From Croceivirga thetidis (GTDB taxonomy: Bacteria; Bacteroidota; Bacteroidia; Flavobacteriales; Flavobacteriaceae), in NCBI RefSeq assembly GCF_012272815.1, contig NZ_JAAWWL010000002.1:1394280-1458279 (forward strand): a stretch of 64,000 nt of DNA. The letters run 5' to 3'. The position numbers were made by a program, and so were the translations under genes. The notes under the pieces were generated by a model. It saw only the letters and a list, made by a program, of their open reading frames with translations, did not search any database and had not been told where the DNA came from. Below are positions 36,797-47,152 of this stretch, in pieces (the stretch's first letter is position 1; the number at the start of each line of letters is the position of its first letter).

Positions 36797-38302
36797 ATGA
36801 AAAGGACACTATTTTTCATAATGGGATTGGTATGCACCATTGCATCCGGTCAAAACATAAATGATGTATTACGGTTCAGCTCGGAAGACCTACAAGGGAC
36901 GGCACGATTTCAAGCGATGGGCGGTGCATTCGGTGCCCTCGGCGGCGATTTATCTTCCTTAAATGTGAATCCTGCAGGCTCAGCGGTTTTCAAATTCAGT
37001 CAATTTGCAATTACCGGAGGAGTATACGATCGCGATAACGATGCCTTTTTTGGAAATTCATTGGTGAATTCAGAGGTCAATTCTTCAGAATTGAACCAAG
37101 CAGGAGGAGTATTTGTATACAAGTCAAATAATAGTCCTTGGAAACGATTAGCGTTGGCGGTTAACTACGATCTGGCACAAAATTTTGACAACCAGTTTCG
37201 AGCCATTGGTAATACCAGTCAAGGAATTGACAATTACTTTCTAAACTATGCCCAAGGCGTTCCTTTTGGACCGATTCAAATTCAGAATGGCGAATTAATT
37301 GAAGACGCTTATTTAGATATTGGGGCTAGTTTGGGCTTTCCTGACCAGCAAGCTTTTTTAGGGTACCAAGCTGGACTCATAGCACCCGTTGACAATACTG
37401 CTGATAACTCGGCCTATGTTTCAAATGCGGCTTATTCAAATGTTACCCAAGATTATTTGCAATCGACCAACGGCTACAACGGCAAATTCACTGTTAACTT
37501 TGCCGGTCAGTACGAAGAAAACCTTTTTGTTGGGGCGTCTGTAAATTTTCACTCGGTTTTGTATGAACGTTTAACCTCACTAATTGAAACAGGTTATGAT
37601 GCCGATTCTAGAATACAGCGTACCACATTCGATAATTTTCTGAGAACACAAGGTGAAGGATTTTCCTTTAGCCTAGGTGCCATTGCCAAGGTCAATCAAT
37701 CTCTGCGATTGGGAGCAAGTTATCAATCACCTATTTGGTATCGTTTATTGGATGATTTTTCACAACGCATTGAAACAAACGCTCCAGAAACCAACGAATT
37801 ATCATTCATTGATTTCAATATTGTAAACCTTTATCCGGAATACCGAATAAAAACGCCATCAAAATTTACAGGTAGTGCTGCCATTATTTTTGGCCCACAA
37901 GGGTTGCTTAGTTTTGATTATAGTTACCAAGATATGTCGCAAGCCGAATTAAGGCCGACATCGGATCCTTCTTTTGCGAGCGAAAACGATTTTATAGCAT
38001 CACAATTAAAACCGGTCAACACCTATAGAATCGGAGGTGAATATCGCATAGAACGGGTTAGCCTTCGAGGTGGTTATCGCTTTGAGGAAAGTCCTTACGA
38101 AGATGAAACCATTATGGGTAATCTAGAAGGTTTCTCGGCGGGAATCGGTTATAGTTGGGGACCAAATAGGCTTGACTTAGCATTTGCGCGTACGGAAAGA
38201 GATGTCAATGAACTGTTCTACGAATCTGAAATCATTGGAAATTCGACAGACATTACGAGGATTAATTCAAACATAAGCTTGGGATATACCCTAAAGTTCT
38301 AA
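36797..38302 (+). CDS. OmpP1/FadL-like outer membrane transport protein
   Basis: 501 residues with a signal peptide (CTIASGQ) and alternating beta strands ending in aromatic LGYTLKF, as outer membrane barrels do. The early motif ARFQAMGGAFGALGGDLSSLNVNPAGSAVF is the family signature (N-P-A-G). FadL relatives carry hydrophobic compounds across the outer membrane; flavobacterial members are often called hemin receptors without proof. It starts 33 bases after the Trp-rich lipoprotein. Confidence 0.88.
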   Translation: MKRTLFFIMGLVCTIASGQNINDVLRFSSEDLQGTARFQAMGGAFGALGGDLSSLNVNPAGSAVFKFSQFAITGGVYDRDNDAFFGNSLVNSEVNSSELNQAGGVFVYKSNNSPWKRLALAVNYDLAQNFDNQFRAIGNTSQGIDNYFLNYAQGVPFGPIQIQNGELIEDAYLDIGASLGFPDQQAFLGYQAGLIAPVDNTADNSAYVSNAAYSNVTQDYLQSTNGYNGKFTVNFAGQYEENLFVGASVNFHSVLYERLTSLIETGYDADSRIQRTTFDNFLRTQGEGFSFSLGAIAKVNQSLRLGASYQSPIWYRLLDDFSQRIETNAPETNELSFIDFNIVNLYPEYRIKTPSKFTGSAAIIFGPQGLLSFDYSYQDMSQAELRPTSDPSFASENDFIASQLKPVNTYRIGGEYRIERVSLRGGYRFEESPYEDETIMGNLEGFSAGIGYSWGPNRLDLAFARTERDVNELFYESEIIGNSTDITRINSNISLGYTLKF

Positions 38303-38315
38303 AGTATAGAAAAGG

Positions 38316-38339
38316 AAAGGCCGGCAATTGCCGGCCTTT
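38316..38339. terminator. Bidirectional terminator (perfect palindrome)
   Basis: A 24-base perfect palindrome, AAAGGCCGGCAA and its complement, followed by a T tract, between convergent genes. Confidence 0.92.
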
Positions 38340-38341
38340 TT

Positions 38342-39805
38342 TTATCGTTTTAATGTAAAGTGTCGCCTAACGGTTCTGGCCACAAGAACGGTCTGCTCAT
38401 CACGTTCATAATCCAACTTAAACCAATAATCTGAGCTTGGCAGGTCCCTACCATTAAAGGTACCGTCCCAACCTGTGGAATTCTGATTTAATTGTTTGAG
38501 CAATTTGCCATAACGGTCGAAAATAAAAACCGAAGGTTCGGTCAATTCTTCGATGCCCAATATCTGCCAAAAATCATGTATACCATCGCCATTGGGGGTA
38601 AAGAATTTTGGATAACCCACCACTAAGAACTCTATAGGTTCAGTAGTACCACAGCCATTTTTATCATTAACGATTACGGTATTGATTCCCGGAGGAACAT
38701 CAAGGAAGGTAGGGTCATCTTGAAACTCGCCACCATTTATCGCATATTCATAATCGCCATCCCCATCAAGTTCAAATCTGATATTATAAGGGTCTGTTTG
38801 ATCGCTATTTAGAAAATCGTCGATAACAATAATATCATCGGGCTCTACAACAGGAATACCATAGAAGGTTATCAATATATCATCCGATACTGGATTATTG
38901 AACCCTGAAGATGGAATGACTTCGACAAAATAGCGCCCAGAATTTGGACTAGTAACGGTTAATTGGGCTCCAAAAGGACCTTCACCGGTTAGGGTATCGT
39001 CAATTGTACCATCATCATCATAGTCAACTGTCCAAATTACATTCGCGATATCAGCGCCCAAAGGTGTATTCAAAGCACTCAAGACGATATCTGGGTCTCC
39101 TTCGCAAGCAATAATATCCAATCCTAAAAATTCATCACGTAGGGTACAATCCAGTGCGGTATCTTGATTTGCATTTACCGATGACCCTGTAAAAGTAAGG
39201 GTAAAGGGTTCTGGGTCACCATTAGGATTATCATTGTAATTATTAATGAACAAATAGTAGATTTCCCCGGCAAGAACATCAATGAATTCATCATAGGTAT
39301 TTTGGGAACCTGGAACATTTATACCTCCTTGCTGACCAGTAACTGGATTGACGCCCAAGCCGGTAAAATTACTGGTGTTGTATTCGTAATTACATCGGAT
39401 TGGCTGTATGGTACCATCACCAATTGTTGTACAGAAATTTTCACCTGAAAGCTGGTCAAAAGGCCCATAAAGTGCAAAGTCAAGGTCTGAAAAAACCAAA
39501 TCTCCAGGGTTTACTGGCAAGGCCTCAAGGTCGAATCCTATTTGACCATCGGTACCAGCCCTGAATACATACCAAGCCGTATTATGTTCAATTCCGCCAG
39601 GTCCAAGTTGTCCTCTTTCGAGACATCCGGATTGACGAATAACATCGGGGTCAAAATCTTCAATATCCCCTAAATCATCAACAGAAGATTGAATTGGGCC
39701 ATCTGCACAGACCGGTACGGCTGTTCTACAATCACCCGAACTTTGGGCAGAACTTTTGGCGTACAAAAGAAGGCACGCACAGCTCATAAATAATAGTGTT
39801 CGCAT
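38342..39805 (-). CDS. T9SS type B sorting domain protein
   Basis: 487 residues with a signal peptide (LLYAKSSAQ). An N-terminal module of about 190 residues (CRTAVPVCADGP, TAWYVFRAGTDGQIGFDL, IYYLFINNYNDNPNG) is shared with the next gene. The C-terminal domain begins FFTPNGDGIHDFW and runs to FIFDRYGKLLKQL, GWDGTFNGRDLPSSDYWF and HFTLKR, the type B sorting signal for the type IX system. It is exported to or past the cell surface. The function is unknown, with adhesion the usual guess. Confidence 0.92.
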   Translation of the reverse strand: MRTLLFMSCACLLLYAKSSAQSSGDCRTAVPVCADGPIQSSVDDLGDIEDFDPDVIRQSGCLERGQLGPGGIEHNTAWYVFRAGTDGQIGFDLEALPVNPGDLVFSDLDFALYGPFDQLSGENFCTTIGDGTIQPIRCNYEYNTSNFTGLGVNPVTGQQGGINVPGSQNTYDEFIDVLAGEIYYLFINNYNDNPNGDPEPFTLTFTGSSVNANQDTALDCTLRDEFLGLDIIACEGDPDIVLSALNTPLGADIANVIWTVDYDDDGTIDDTLTGEGPFGAQLTVTSPNSGRYFVEVIPSSGFNNPVSDDILITFYGIPVVEPDDIIVIDDFLNSDQTDPYNIRFELDGDGDYEYAINGGEFQDDPTFLDVPPGINTVIVNDKNGCGTTEPIEFLVVGYPKFFTPNGDGIHDFWQILGIEELTEPSVFIFDRYGKLLKQLNQNSTGWDGTFNGRDLPSSDYWFKLDYERDEQTVLVARTVRRHFTLKR

Positions 39806-39917
39806 TAGGTTTTGAGGCTTTGGGGTGCTTAGGTTAAAGTGATAACTTTAATTGAGGCACTTTTAGTATACGATTCGCAATAAAACAACAACTATTCGAT
39901 AAAAAACCCTACAATTC

Positions 39918-41723
39918 TTATCGCCTCAATGAAAAGTGATTTTGTATGTACTTGGCCTCTACCCTATTACCTGTATTATTCACATACGTCAATTTAAACC
40001 AATAGTCGCTGGCAGGTAGCAACTGTCCATTGAATAGACCATCCCAACTTTGATTTAAATCGTTCAGCTGTGCCAATAACTTACCGTAGCGATCATAAAT
40101 GGAAAGAATTGGTTGATTGACCGCAGATAATCCTTCAACTTGCCAGTTCTCATTGGCGCCATCCCCATTCGGAGAAAAATGATTTGAAAAGCCCATTACA
40201 ACAATGGGTTCGGTTATCGAACCACAACCCTCTAAATCGATAATGGTAACCGTATGTTCTCCGGGAAAGACTCCATTAAAACGATTACTTGATTGAAATC
40301 GACCATCATCCAAACGAAATTCATAGTTACCATCGAATTCGGGTATAATGGTTACGGAATTATCACTCTGAAGGTCGTTTACTTGAACAGAACCGATTCT
40401 TGGAGATAAAGACTCGAGCACATTGATTACCTGGGTTTGGGAACAGGTTGCCATTCCATGGGAATTTGTAACTGTTAGTGAATAACTTCCTGGTCCCGCA
40501 ACTGCAATTGTTGGCGTTAATTCACCTGTACTCCATTCATAACTAAAATTCGGATTAGGATTTTCTTCACCAATGGTGATTGAAGCTGCATTCTCACAAA
40601 TGGAAACTTCGCTAGCGATATTAGAAATATTGACACCCAAGGCATTCAGGCGAAAACTTTGAAATGAGTCGTAACATTTTGGATTTTGAACCGATGTGGT
40701 TCGAATAAAAATCGTTTCATCACCCAATGTCTTTTGATATTCTTTGGGTAGAGGATTGAGTCCTAAATCTGCATCAACCTGACTGCTATGGTAACTTACT
40801 GTAAATTCTTGAGGGGCAAGAGGACCTCTCGCTGTTGCGTCAATTGCAGATAAATCGAAAATCGAATTCGAATCATCAAAACAATAGATGATATCTTGAA
40901 CTGCCTGTGTTACGGGCACTTGGTTAAAAGCAACTTGTACATCACTGATGATTGATTCTGTAGGTGTTATTACACGAACCCTATAAAAGGCGTCTTGAAG
41001 CACCTGCAACGTAGCATTATTGGCACCTAAAATCTCGTTGAAACCCATGCCTAAATCTTCGTACCATGCGTAGGAACTTGCATTTGGTGTAGTGGCGTCC
41101 AAAATTACCGTTTCGTTCTCACAGGCGGCAATAGGTGGCCCCAGTAAATTACTAACAATGGAACAGTCTAAAGCATCTGTGGGGTTGGTTGTAAAAACAT
41201 CACCTGAGAACTGAATTGAAAAACCGGAATTGTTGTTACTGAAATTATTGATGAAAAGGAAATAGTCTTGTCCTGGCTCTACCTGAATCCAATCCTCATA
41301 TTGCACATTTGCTGTATCACCAGAGGGGTCCATTCCGATTCCGATAAAGGTATTTTGATCTCTATTGTCGAAAAAATTACAGCGGATTGGGTCTCCTAAT
41401 GTATTACAGTCATCAGCTAAGTACAAAGCAAAATCCCAATCTTCACTTGAATCATGTCCGATATTAATGCCCAACTGACCAGAAGCCGCGGTTCTAAAAC
41501 GATACCAAGCTGAATTTGATTCTATGACCCCTGAAGTTGACACTTCCAAACAGCCACTGGAGTGGGCTCCGTTAAAATCGTCAACACCATAACTTAAAGT
41601 ACCCCCATTAACAGGAGTATTACTGCATATTGGAACAGCCGAAGAACAATCAGGAGAAACCTGACCTGAAAGAGGAAGGCTTAAAATTAGAAACGCCAAA
41701 AGAAGTTGACATTCAAATCGCAT
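39918..41723 (-). CDS. T9SS type B sorting domain protein, paralog of the downstream gene
   Basis: 601 residues. The signal peptide (LSLPLSGQ) is followed by the same N-terminal module (CSSAVPICSNTP, SAWYRFRTAASGQLGINI, DYFLFINNFSNNNSG). Ig-like repeats follow (AACENETVILDATTPNASSYAWYED; EVSICENAASITIGEENPNP), then the type B C-terminal signal (HFSPNGDGANENWQVEG to HFSLRR). It has its own strong promoter at 41750-41779. Confidence 0.92.
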   Translation of the reverse strand: MRFECQLLLAFLILSLPLSGQVSPDCSSAVPICSNTPVNGGTLSYGVDDFNGAHSSGCLEVSTSGVIESNSAWYRFRTAASGQLGINIGHDSSEDWDFALYLADDCNTLGDPIRCNFFDNRDQNTFIGIGMDPSGDTANVQYEDWIQVEPGQDYFLFINNFSNNNSGFSIQFSGDVFTTNPTDALDCSIVSNLLGPPIAACENETVILDATTPNASSYAWYEDLGMGFNEILGANNATLQVLQDAFYRVRVITPTESIISDVQVAFNQVPVTQAVQDIIYCFDDSNSIFDLSAIDATARGPLAPQEFTVSYHSSQVDADLGLNPLPKEYQKTLGDETIFIRTTSVQNPKCYDSFQSFRLNALGVNISNIASEVSICENAASITIGEENPNPNFSYEWSTGELTPTIAVAGPGSYSLTVTNSHGMATCSQTQVINVLESLSPRIGSVQVNDLQSDNSVTIIPEFDGNYEFRLDDGRFQSSNRFNGVFPGEHTVTIIDLEGCGSITEPIVVMGFSNHFSPNGDGANENWQVEGLSAVNQPILSIYDRYGKLLAQLNDLNQSWDGLFNGQLLPASDYWFKLTYVNNTGNRVEAKYIQNHFSLRR

Positions 41724-41749
41724 AAGTGGCCTAAATTGTTTGGGTATCT

Positions 41750-41779
41750 CAAAAATACCATGACTGGTTTCCTTAACAA
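41750..41779 (-). promoter_or_regulatory. Promoter of the 601-residue T9SS protein
   Basis: Minus strand TTG, 19 bases, TATTTTTG (41750-41757). A full consensus match about 27 bases before the start codon. Confidence 0.7.
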
Positions 41780-41832
41780 CAATTTATGTTGCGAAAGCCC
41801 GTATTGCGGATGTTAAGTAGGGTATTAATGTA

Positions 41833-41840
41833 TATCTTTG
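41833..41840 (+). promoter_or_regulatory. -7 box of folE
   Basis: TATCTTTG fits TAnnTTTG. Transcription would start near 41846, downstream of the earlier in-frame ATGs (41786, 41810 and 41828), which supports the start at 41861. No clear TTG stands at the -33 distance. Confidence 0.45.
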
Positions 41841-41860
41841 CTCTCTTTATCGCGTACCAA

Positions 41861-42541
41861 ATGAAAGTTGAGGATACTTTGCAAGAGCAAAATGAAGATA
41901 TTGGTGATGACCATATGTCATCATCTCAAGAAACACCGCTTAGAGAGGATGCTTTCGACCTTAGTGATGAGGAGAAAATAGAGCGTATTAAAACGAACGT
42001 TCGAGACATCATGCTAACCCTCGGATTGGACTTGGATGACGATAGTCTGCAAGGAACCCCGAACAGGGTAGCAAAAATGTACGTAAAGGAAATTTTTGGA
42101 GGGCTACATCCCGATAGAAAACCAACATCTTCTACGTTTGACAACAAGTACAAATACGGTGAGATGTTAGTGGAAAAGAACATTACCCTCTACTCCACTT
42201 GTGAGCATCATTTACTACCAATTGTAGGTAAAGCACATATTGCCTACATTTCAAATGGTACTGTTGTTGGTCTCTCAAAAATGAATCGCATTGTTGATTA
42301 CTACGCAAAAAGGCCACAAGTTCAAGAACGACTCAATATTCAGATTGTCAAAGAATTACAACGCGTATTGAAAACCCAAGATGTAGCCTGCGTTATTGAT
42401 GCAAAGCATTTGTGTGTAAATTCCAGAGGAATACGGGACATTGATAGTAGTACCGTCACAGCAGAATATGGAGGAAAATTCAAAGAGGAGGCCATTAGGC
42501 GCGAATTCTTGGATTATATCAATCTAGAAACCGAATTTTAA
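41861..42541 (+). CDS. folE: GTP cyclohydrolase I
   Basis: 226 residues from ATG at 41861 ([12 protein letters not shown]). Earlier in-frame ATGs would add a hydrophobic tail alien to the family and lie above the -7 box. The zinc site is [17 protein letters not shown] with a later Cys in [10 protein letters not shown], and [21 protein letters not shown] is the family core. It makes dihydroneopterin triphosphate from GTP, the first step of folate synthesis. The stop overlaps the cysS start by one base (TAATG). Confidence 0.96.
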   Translation: MKVEDTLQEQNEDIGDDHMSSSQETPLREDAFDLSDEEKIERIKTNVRDIMLTLGLDLDDDSLQGTPNRVAKMYVKEIFGGLHPDRKPTSSTFDNKYKYGEMLVEKNITLYSTCEHHLLPIVGKAHIAYISNGTVVGLSKMNRIVDYYAKRPQVQERLNIQIVKELQRVLKTQDVACVIDAKHLCVNSRGIRDIDSSTVTAEYGGKFKEEAIRREFLDYINLETEF

Positions 42542-44025
42542 TGCAACTGTTTCAAGAACAGACCTTAAAAGTCACTAATTCACTTAGCGGAAAAAAAGAG
42601 GAGTTTAAACCTATTAAAGAAGGCTATGTCGGCATGTATGTCTGTGGGCCAACGGTTTACAGCAACGTTCACCTAGGGAATTGTCGCACTTTTATGTCGT
42701 TCGATATGATTTTCAGATACCTTAAACATTTAGGGTATAAGGTTCGATATGTGCGCAATATTACCGATGCGGGGCACTTGGAGAATGATGCGGATGAAGG
42801 GGAAGATAAGATTGCCAAAAAAGCAAAGTTGGAGCAAATTGAACCTATGGAAGTCGTTCAGAAGTACACTGTTGATTTTCACGATACAATTCAAAAGCTG
42901 AATTTACTCCCACCGAGTATCGAGCCAACTGCCACAGGTCATATTATAGAGCAAATCGAAATCATCAAAGAAATACTTAAAAAAGGGTATGCTTATGAGG
43001 TCAATGGCTCTGTGTATTTCGATGTTGTGACCTTCAATGCCTCAAATGATTATGGCAAATTAAGTGGGCGCAAACTGGAGGATATGATTGCCAATACGCG
43101 AGAGCTTACGGCACAAGATGAAAAAAGAAATCCTCAAGACTTTGCGCTATGGAAAAAAGCGGAACCACAACATATCATGCGATGGCCCTCACCATGGGGC
43201 GATGGATTTCCCGGCTGGCATTTAGAGTGTACCGCCATGAGCACAAAGTATCTCGGTGAAAATTTTGATATACATGGCGGTGGTATGGATTTAAAATTTC
43301 CTCATCACGAATGTGAAATTGCCCAGGCTGAGGCCTGCAATTCAAAATCTCCAGTAAATTATTGGTTGCATGCCAACATGCTGACATTGAACGGCAAAAA
43401 AATGTCAAAATCAACTGGTAACAATATTTACCCTTCAGAAATGTTTACAGGGGAAAATGATATTTTAAGTAAACCATTCTCACCAGCTGTGGTTCGCTTT
43501 TTTATGATGCAAGCCCATTATACCAGTATCCTAGATTTAAGTGACGATGCGCTATTGGCTTCAGAAAAAGGATATCACAAGCTAATGGAAGCGGTAAAAA
43601 TCCTACCCGGCCTTGAAACAGGAAACACAACGGATTTTGATTTGGACGGTTGGAGGCAAAATTGTTATGACGCCATGAACGATGATTTCAATACGCCAAT
43701 TCTCATCGCTCATCTATTTGAAGCCGTTAAACAAATCAATTCGATAAAGGAAGGGAAATCCTCAATAACAGAAGAAGATAAAAAAGCCCTGCAATCTAGT
43801 ATTGATGCCTTTATCTACGATATTCTCGGACTCCAAAACCAGCAACAAGACAATTCGAGCCAGTCAAAAGCTCTAGATGGCGTTATGGATCTTTTGATTG
43901 ATATTCGGAATACAGCACGCGCCAATAAGGATTTTGGAACTTCAGACAAGATTAGGGACGAATTATCAAATCTTGGAATTCAGTTGAAAGATGGCAAAGA
44001 TGGAACCACATTCAACATCAAGTAA
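42541..44025 (+). CDS. cysS: Cysteinyl-tRNA synthetase
   Basis: 494 residues, full length. The class I HIGH motif appears as [13 protein letters not shown] and the KMSKS loop as [19 protein letters not shown] and [16 protein letters not shown] carry the zinc ligands. It charges tRNA-Cys. It is translationally coupled to folE and overlaps yidD by 35 bases. Confidence 0.98.
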   Translation: MQLFQEQTLKVTNSLSGKKEEFKPIKEGYVGMYVCGPTVYSNVHLGNCRTFMSFDMIFRYLKHLGYKVRYVRNITDAGHLENDADEGEDKIAKKAKLEQIEPMEVVQKYTVDFHDTIQKLNLLPPSIEPTATGHIIEQIEIIKEILKKGYAYEVNGSVYFDVVTFNASNDYGKLSGRKLEDMIANTRELTAQDEKRNPQDFALWKKAEPQHIMRWPSPWGDGFPGWHLECTAMSTKYLGENFDIHGGGMDLKFPHHECEIAQAEACNSKSPVNYWLHANMLTLNGKKMSKSTGNNIYPSEMFTGENDILSKPFSPAVVRFFMMQAHYTSILDLSDDALLASEKGYHKLMEAVKILPGLETGNTTDFDLDGWRQNCYDAMNDDFNTPILIAHLFEAVKQINSIKEGKSSITEEDKKALQSSIDAFIYDILGLQNQQQDNSSQSKALDGVMDLLIDIRNTARANKDFGTSDKIRDELSNLGIQLKDGKDGTTFNIK

Positions 44026-44248
44026 ATTTAAAAAGGTCTTAGTCGCTCCCTTTATTTTTTTGGTAAGGGTTTATCAAAATGGTATTTCACCTTACACCCC
44101 AGCTACTTGTCGCTATCAGCCGACCTGTTCTCAGTATACAGTAGAGGCCCTTCAGAAGCATGGTTTATTCAAAGGTGGATGGCTGGCTATTAAAAGAATA
44201 TTCAGTTGTCATCCCTGGGGTGGTTCGGGGTACGACCCAGTACCTTAA
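43991..44248 (+). CDS. yidD: Membrane protein insertion efficiency factor YidD
   Basis: 85 residues, the family's usual size. The motif [22 protein letters not shown] and the end [16 protein letters not shown] are diagnostic. YidD is a small membrane-associated protein that helps YidC insert membrane proteins. The start at 43991 overlaps the end of cysS; an ATG nine bases later is equally possible. Confidence 0.95.
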   Translation: MAKMEPHSTSSKFKKVLVAPFIFLVRVYQNGISPYTPATCRYQPTCSQYTVEALQKHGLFKGGWLAIKRIFSCHPWGGSGYDPVP

Positions 44249-44303
44249 AAAATACATCAATCCAATTAGCTAAATCGATATCTTCGTCAAAAATTAAAGT
44301 CCC

Positions 44304-45275
44304 ATGTATTTTCTTGGTTTTGTTTGGAATCCTGACGACACACTTTTCAAAATAGGCATTCTGCAGATAAAATATTACAATCTCATGTGGATTGGAGCCT
44401 TTGTCTTAGGCCTATTTATAATGAAACGAATTTTTAAGAGTGACAATAAACCTCTTGAAAAATTGGATTCCCTATTTGTGTATGCAGTTGTTTCGATAAT
44501 GCTCGGGGCACGACTTGGCCATGTCTTTTTCTATGATTGGGACTATTACAAAAATCATTTAATTGAAATATTACTGCCCATTCGTGAAAGTGCCAATGAA
44601 AGTTTATTTGGTATAATCAATGGTTATGAGTTTACCGGGTTTACTGGCCTGGCCAGTCATGGTGCCGCAATAGCTGGTGTGATTGGCCTTTGGTTGTTTT
44701 CTAGAAAAAATAAGGACATGAGTGTCTTGTGGCTTTTAGACCGGGTAACAATAACCTGTGCAATTGGTGGAGCAATGGTCAGATTGGGCAACTTTTTCAA
44801 TTCTGAAATCAATGGAAAAATTGTTGACAAGGCGTTCTTTATGGCGACCAAATTTGTTCGCGATTCCGATGATATGCCTGCTTATAAAGCCATGCAGATC
44901 ACTAAAGAAAAAACAGCAAGTGCAGCCTACAAAGCACTAGAAACCAACCCCGATTTTGCTACCTATCTCGAGGGCATACCCTACAGACATCCAGTTCAAC
45001 TCTATGAAGCATTAGGATATTTGGTGGTATTCATCATCATGTATTTTTGGATGTATCAAAAAACCAACCTTAAAAAGAAAGAAGGATTCCTTTTTGGATT
45101 TTGGTTGGCCACCATGTGGGGACCTATTCGATTTATTTTGGAGTATTATAAGAAAAGTCAAGGAGGCTTTGAAGAAACGTGGGGCACTTTCACCACAGGG
45201 CAATGGTTAAGTATTCCGTTCATATTGATTGGGCTTTACTTAATGTTCAGACCAACGAAAGAAGTTAAAGGATAA
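44304..45275 (+). CDS. lgt: Prolipoprotein diacylglyceryl transferase
   Basis: 323 residues, longer than the enterobacterial enzyme. Seven transmembrane helices, the Lgt signature MVRLGNFFNSEINGK and the helix HPVQLYEALGYL are visible. Extra sequence of roughly 50 residues between them (VRDSDDMPAYKAMQ onward) is typical of Bacteroidota. It attaches diacylglycerol to lipobox cysteines, needed for the many lipoproteins in this window. Confidence 0.96.
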   Translation: MYFLGFVWNPDDTLFKIGILQIKYYNLMWIGAFVLGLFIMKRIFKSDNKPLEKLDSLFVYAVVSIMLGARLGHVFFYDWDYYKNHLIEILLPIRESANESLFGIINGYEFTGFTGLASHGAAIAGVIGLWLFSRKNKDMSVLWLLDRVTITCAIGGAMVRLGNFFNSEINGKIVDKAFFMATKFVRDSDDMPAYKAMQITKEKTASAAYKALETNPDFATYLEGIPYRHPVQLYEALGYLVVFIIMYFWMYQKTNLKKKEGFLFGFWLATMWGPIRFILEYYKKSQGGFEETWGTFTTGQWLSIPFILIGLYLMFRPTKEVKG

Positions 45276-45286
45276 GAACAGCTATT

Positions 45287-45763
45287 ATGAAAAAAATACT
45301 TGCAATAGCTTTTATACTTACAATCTTTGTTCTTGCCTGCAAGGAAAAAGCTACCCAAGAAATTAAAACCGAAAAGGTGTCCTTCACTAAAGAAGGAGAA
45401 TTACAGATTTTTAAGGCCGACTCGTTATTAATCAATTTGGATATTGAAATTGCCGAAACTGACTACGAGACACAAACAGGACTTATGTATCGAGAGTCAA
45501 TGGAAGATAAACAAGGAATGCTCTTTATTTTTCCTGATGTGGCCATGCACTCCTTTTACATGAAAAATACGGAGTTCGCCCTAGATATCATTTTCATTAA
45601 TGAAAAATTGGAAATCGCCAGTTTTAAAGAAAATGCACAGCCTCTTGATGAGGCCGGATTGTCTTCTCAAGTACCTATAAAATATGTATTGGAGGTCAAT
45701 GCCGGTCTTGCTGAAAAATGGCTCCTAGAGGTCGGAGATAGCATTTCGTTCACACGGAATTAG
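45287..45763 (+). CDS. DUF192 lipoprotein
   Basis: 158 residues with a lipoprotein signal (FVLACKEK). The DUF192 core is clear: TQTGLMYRESMEDKQGMLF, then FYMKNTEFALDIIFI and VLEVNAGLAEKW. The family is a small beta barrel of unknown function, mostly exported. It stands between lgt and the alpha/beta hydrolase on the same strand with gaps of 11 and 2 bases. Confidence 0.92.
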   Translation: MKKILAIAFILTIFVLACKEKATQEIKTEKVSFTKEGELQIFKADSLLINLDIEIAETDYETQTGLMYRESMEDKQGMLFIFPDVAMHSFYMKNTEFALDIIFINEKLEIASFKENAQPLDEAGLSSQVPIKYVLEVNAGLAEKWLLEVGDSISFTRN

Positions 45764-45765
45764 GT

Positions 45766-46623
45766 ATGGGTTTCGTTCGGGAAGACGGGCTGCTCGATGT
45801 TGGCCGCGAATTTGAATTGGCCTACACAAAATTTTGTCCCGAAAGCGAAGTAAAAAAAGTACTTCTAATTTCTTCTGCTACCAGTGTGCCTCAAGAGTTC
45901 TATTGGAAATTTGCCGGATATCTCGCCGAAAACGGAATAGCCGTTTATACGTTTGATTATAGCGGAATTGGGCGTTCAGGGAGTTCGATTGAAGCTTTAA
46001 AACTTCATTCTGGTGGGGTGAAAAGTTGGGGAAGTGTTGACCAAACAAAAATTACAGAACTGGTATTAGGTGAATATCCAAATCATAAAATTTGCCTGGT
46101 AACGCACAGTATTGGTGGTCAAGTACTCGGCTTTAATCCCTTGAACCTTAAATTCGAAAAAGTAATCATGGCAGCATCGCAAAGCGCGTCGTGGTACATG
46201 TTCAAAGGTTTCTCGCGCTTTAAGATTTACCTTTTCTTTAATTTTTTCATGCGAAGGCTCACCCCCATTTTCGGATACTATCCAGGTTCAAAAGTTGGCA
46301 TATTTGAAGATTTACCCGGCAGTATGGCTATGGAATGGAGCCGTTGGGGAAATCAGAAAGAATACATGATGCAATTTCATAACGAAAATGAATATCACTT
46401 TGACCAATTAAAAGCAGAGGTCAGGTCGTATAGTTTTGAAAATGATTGGTTGGCCTCCAAAATTGGTGTTGACTGGCTGGCCAAACAATACCCCAAAGCA
46501 AGAGTGGACCGCATTCATTTCACTGGAAAAGTAAATGGACTAGAACCCAAACATTTTGGCTTTTTCAGGGAACACTTCAAAGAAACCTTTTGGGAATCAA
46601 CCCTAAATTGGATTTTAGAATGA
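45766..46623 (+). CDS. Alpha/beta-fold hydrolase
   Basis: 285 residues without signal peptide. The nucleophile elbow is THSIGGQ and the oxyanion-side strand is YTFDYSGIGRSG. The late HFGFFREHF carries a candidate catalytic histidine. The lid region is large and aromatic (SWYMFKGFSRFKIYLFFNFF). An esterase or lipase role is likely and the substrate is unknown. The stop overlaps the acetyltransferase start (ATGA). Confidence 0.85.
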   Translation: MGFVREDGLLDVGREFELAYTKFCPESEVKKVLLISSATSVPQEFYWKFAGYLAENGIAVYTFDYSGIGRSGSSIEALKLHSGGVKSWGSVDQTKITELVLGEYPNHKICLVTHSIGGQVLGFNPLNLKFEKVIMAASQSASWYMFKGFSRFKIYLFFNFFMRRLTPIFGYYPGSKVGIFEDLPGSMAMEWSRWGNQKEYMMQFHNENEYHFDQLKAEVRSYSFENDWLASKIGVDWLAKQYPKARVDRIHFTGKVNGLEPKHFGFFREHFKETFWESTLNWILE

Positions 46624-47150
46624 GGCTTAGTGAAAATCTTCTGCTTGAAAACCAAGAATCAGAACGCCTTTTATTCAGAAAGATAACGCCATCCGATTTC
46701 GAAAAATGGTTGCCTTTTTATTACGACCCAGATTCAACCAAACATTGGGATGGATTGCCAGAAGACCCAATAATTGCATGTCAACAACAATTCGATAGGG
46801 TATTTGAGCGATATGATAGTAATCTGGGCGGTATGAATGCCTTGATTTCGAAAGAAACACAGCAACTGGTTGGAATTTGCGGATTACTCGTGCAGGTGGT
46901 CGATGAAATTCAAGAACTTGAGATTGGGTATTCCCTTCTTCCAAAATTCAGAAAAATGGGCTTTGCCATAGAAGCAGCACAGCGTTGTAAAGATCATGCC
47001 ATGCAATTTGAATTGTCTGAGTCCTTAATTTCGATAATTCATGTTGACAATCTTCCTTCGCAAAATGTTGCCCAGAAAAATGGGATGCATCTTGACAAAA
47101 CCACTACCTACAAACAAAATCAAGTTCATATTTTTAGGGTTCATTTGTAA
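46620..47150 (+). CDS. GNAT-family N-acetyltransferase
   Basis: 176 residues from ATG at 46620, chosen because it forms a 4-base overlap with the preceding stop. The layout ESERLLFRKITPSDFEKW at the start and ELEIGYSLLPKFRKMGFAIEAAQ in the middle is that of RimJ/RimL-like acetyltransferases. The acceptor is unknown. Confidence 0.9.
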   Translation: MRLSENLLLENQESERLLFRKITPSDFEKWLPFYYDPDSTKHWDGLPEDPIIACQQQFDRVFERYDSNLGGMNALISKETQQLVGICGLLVQVVDEIQELEIGYSLLPKFRKMGFAIEAAQRCKDHAMQFELSESLISIIHVDNLPSQNVAQKNGMHLDKTTTYKQNQVHIFRVHL

Positions 47151-47152
47151 CA

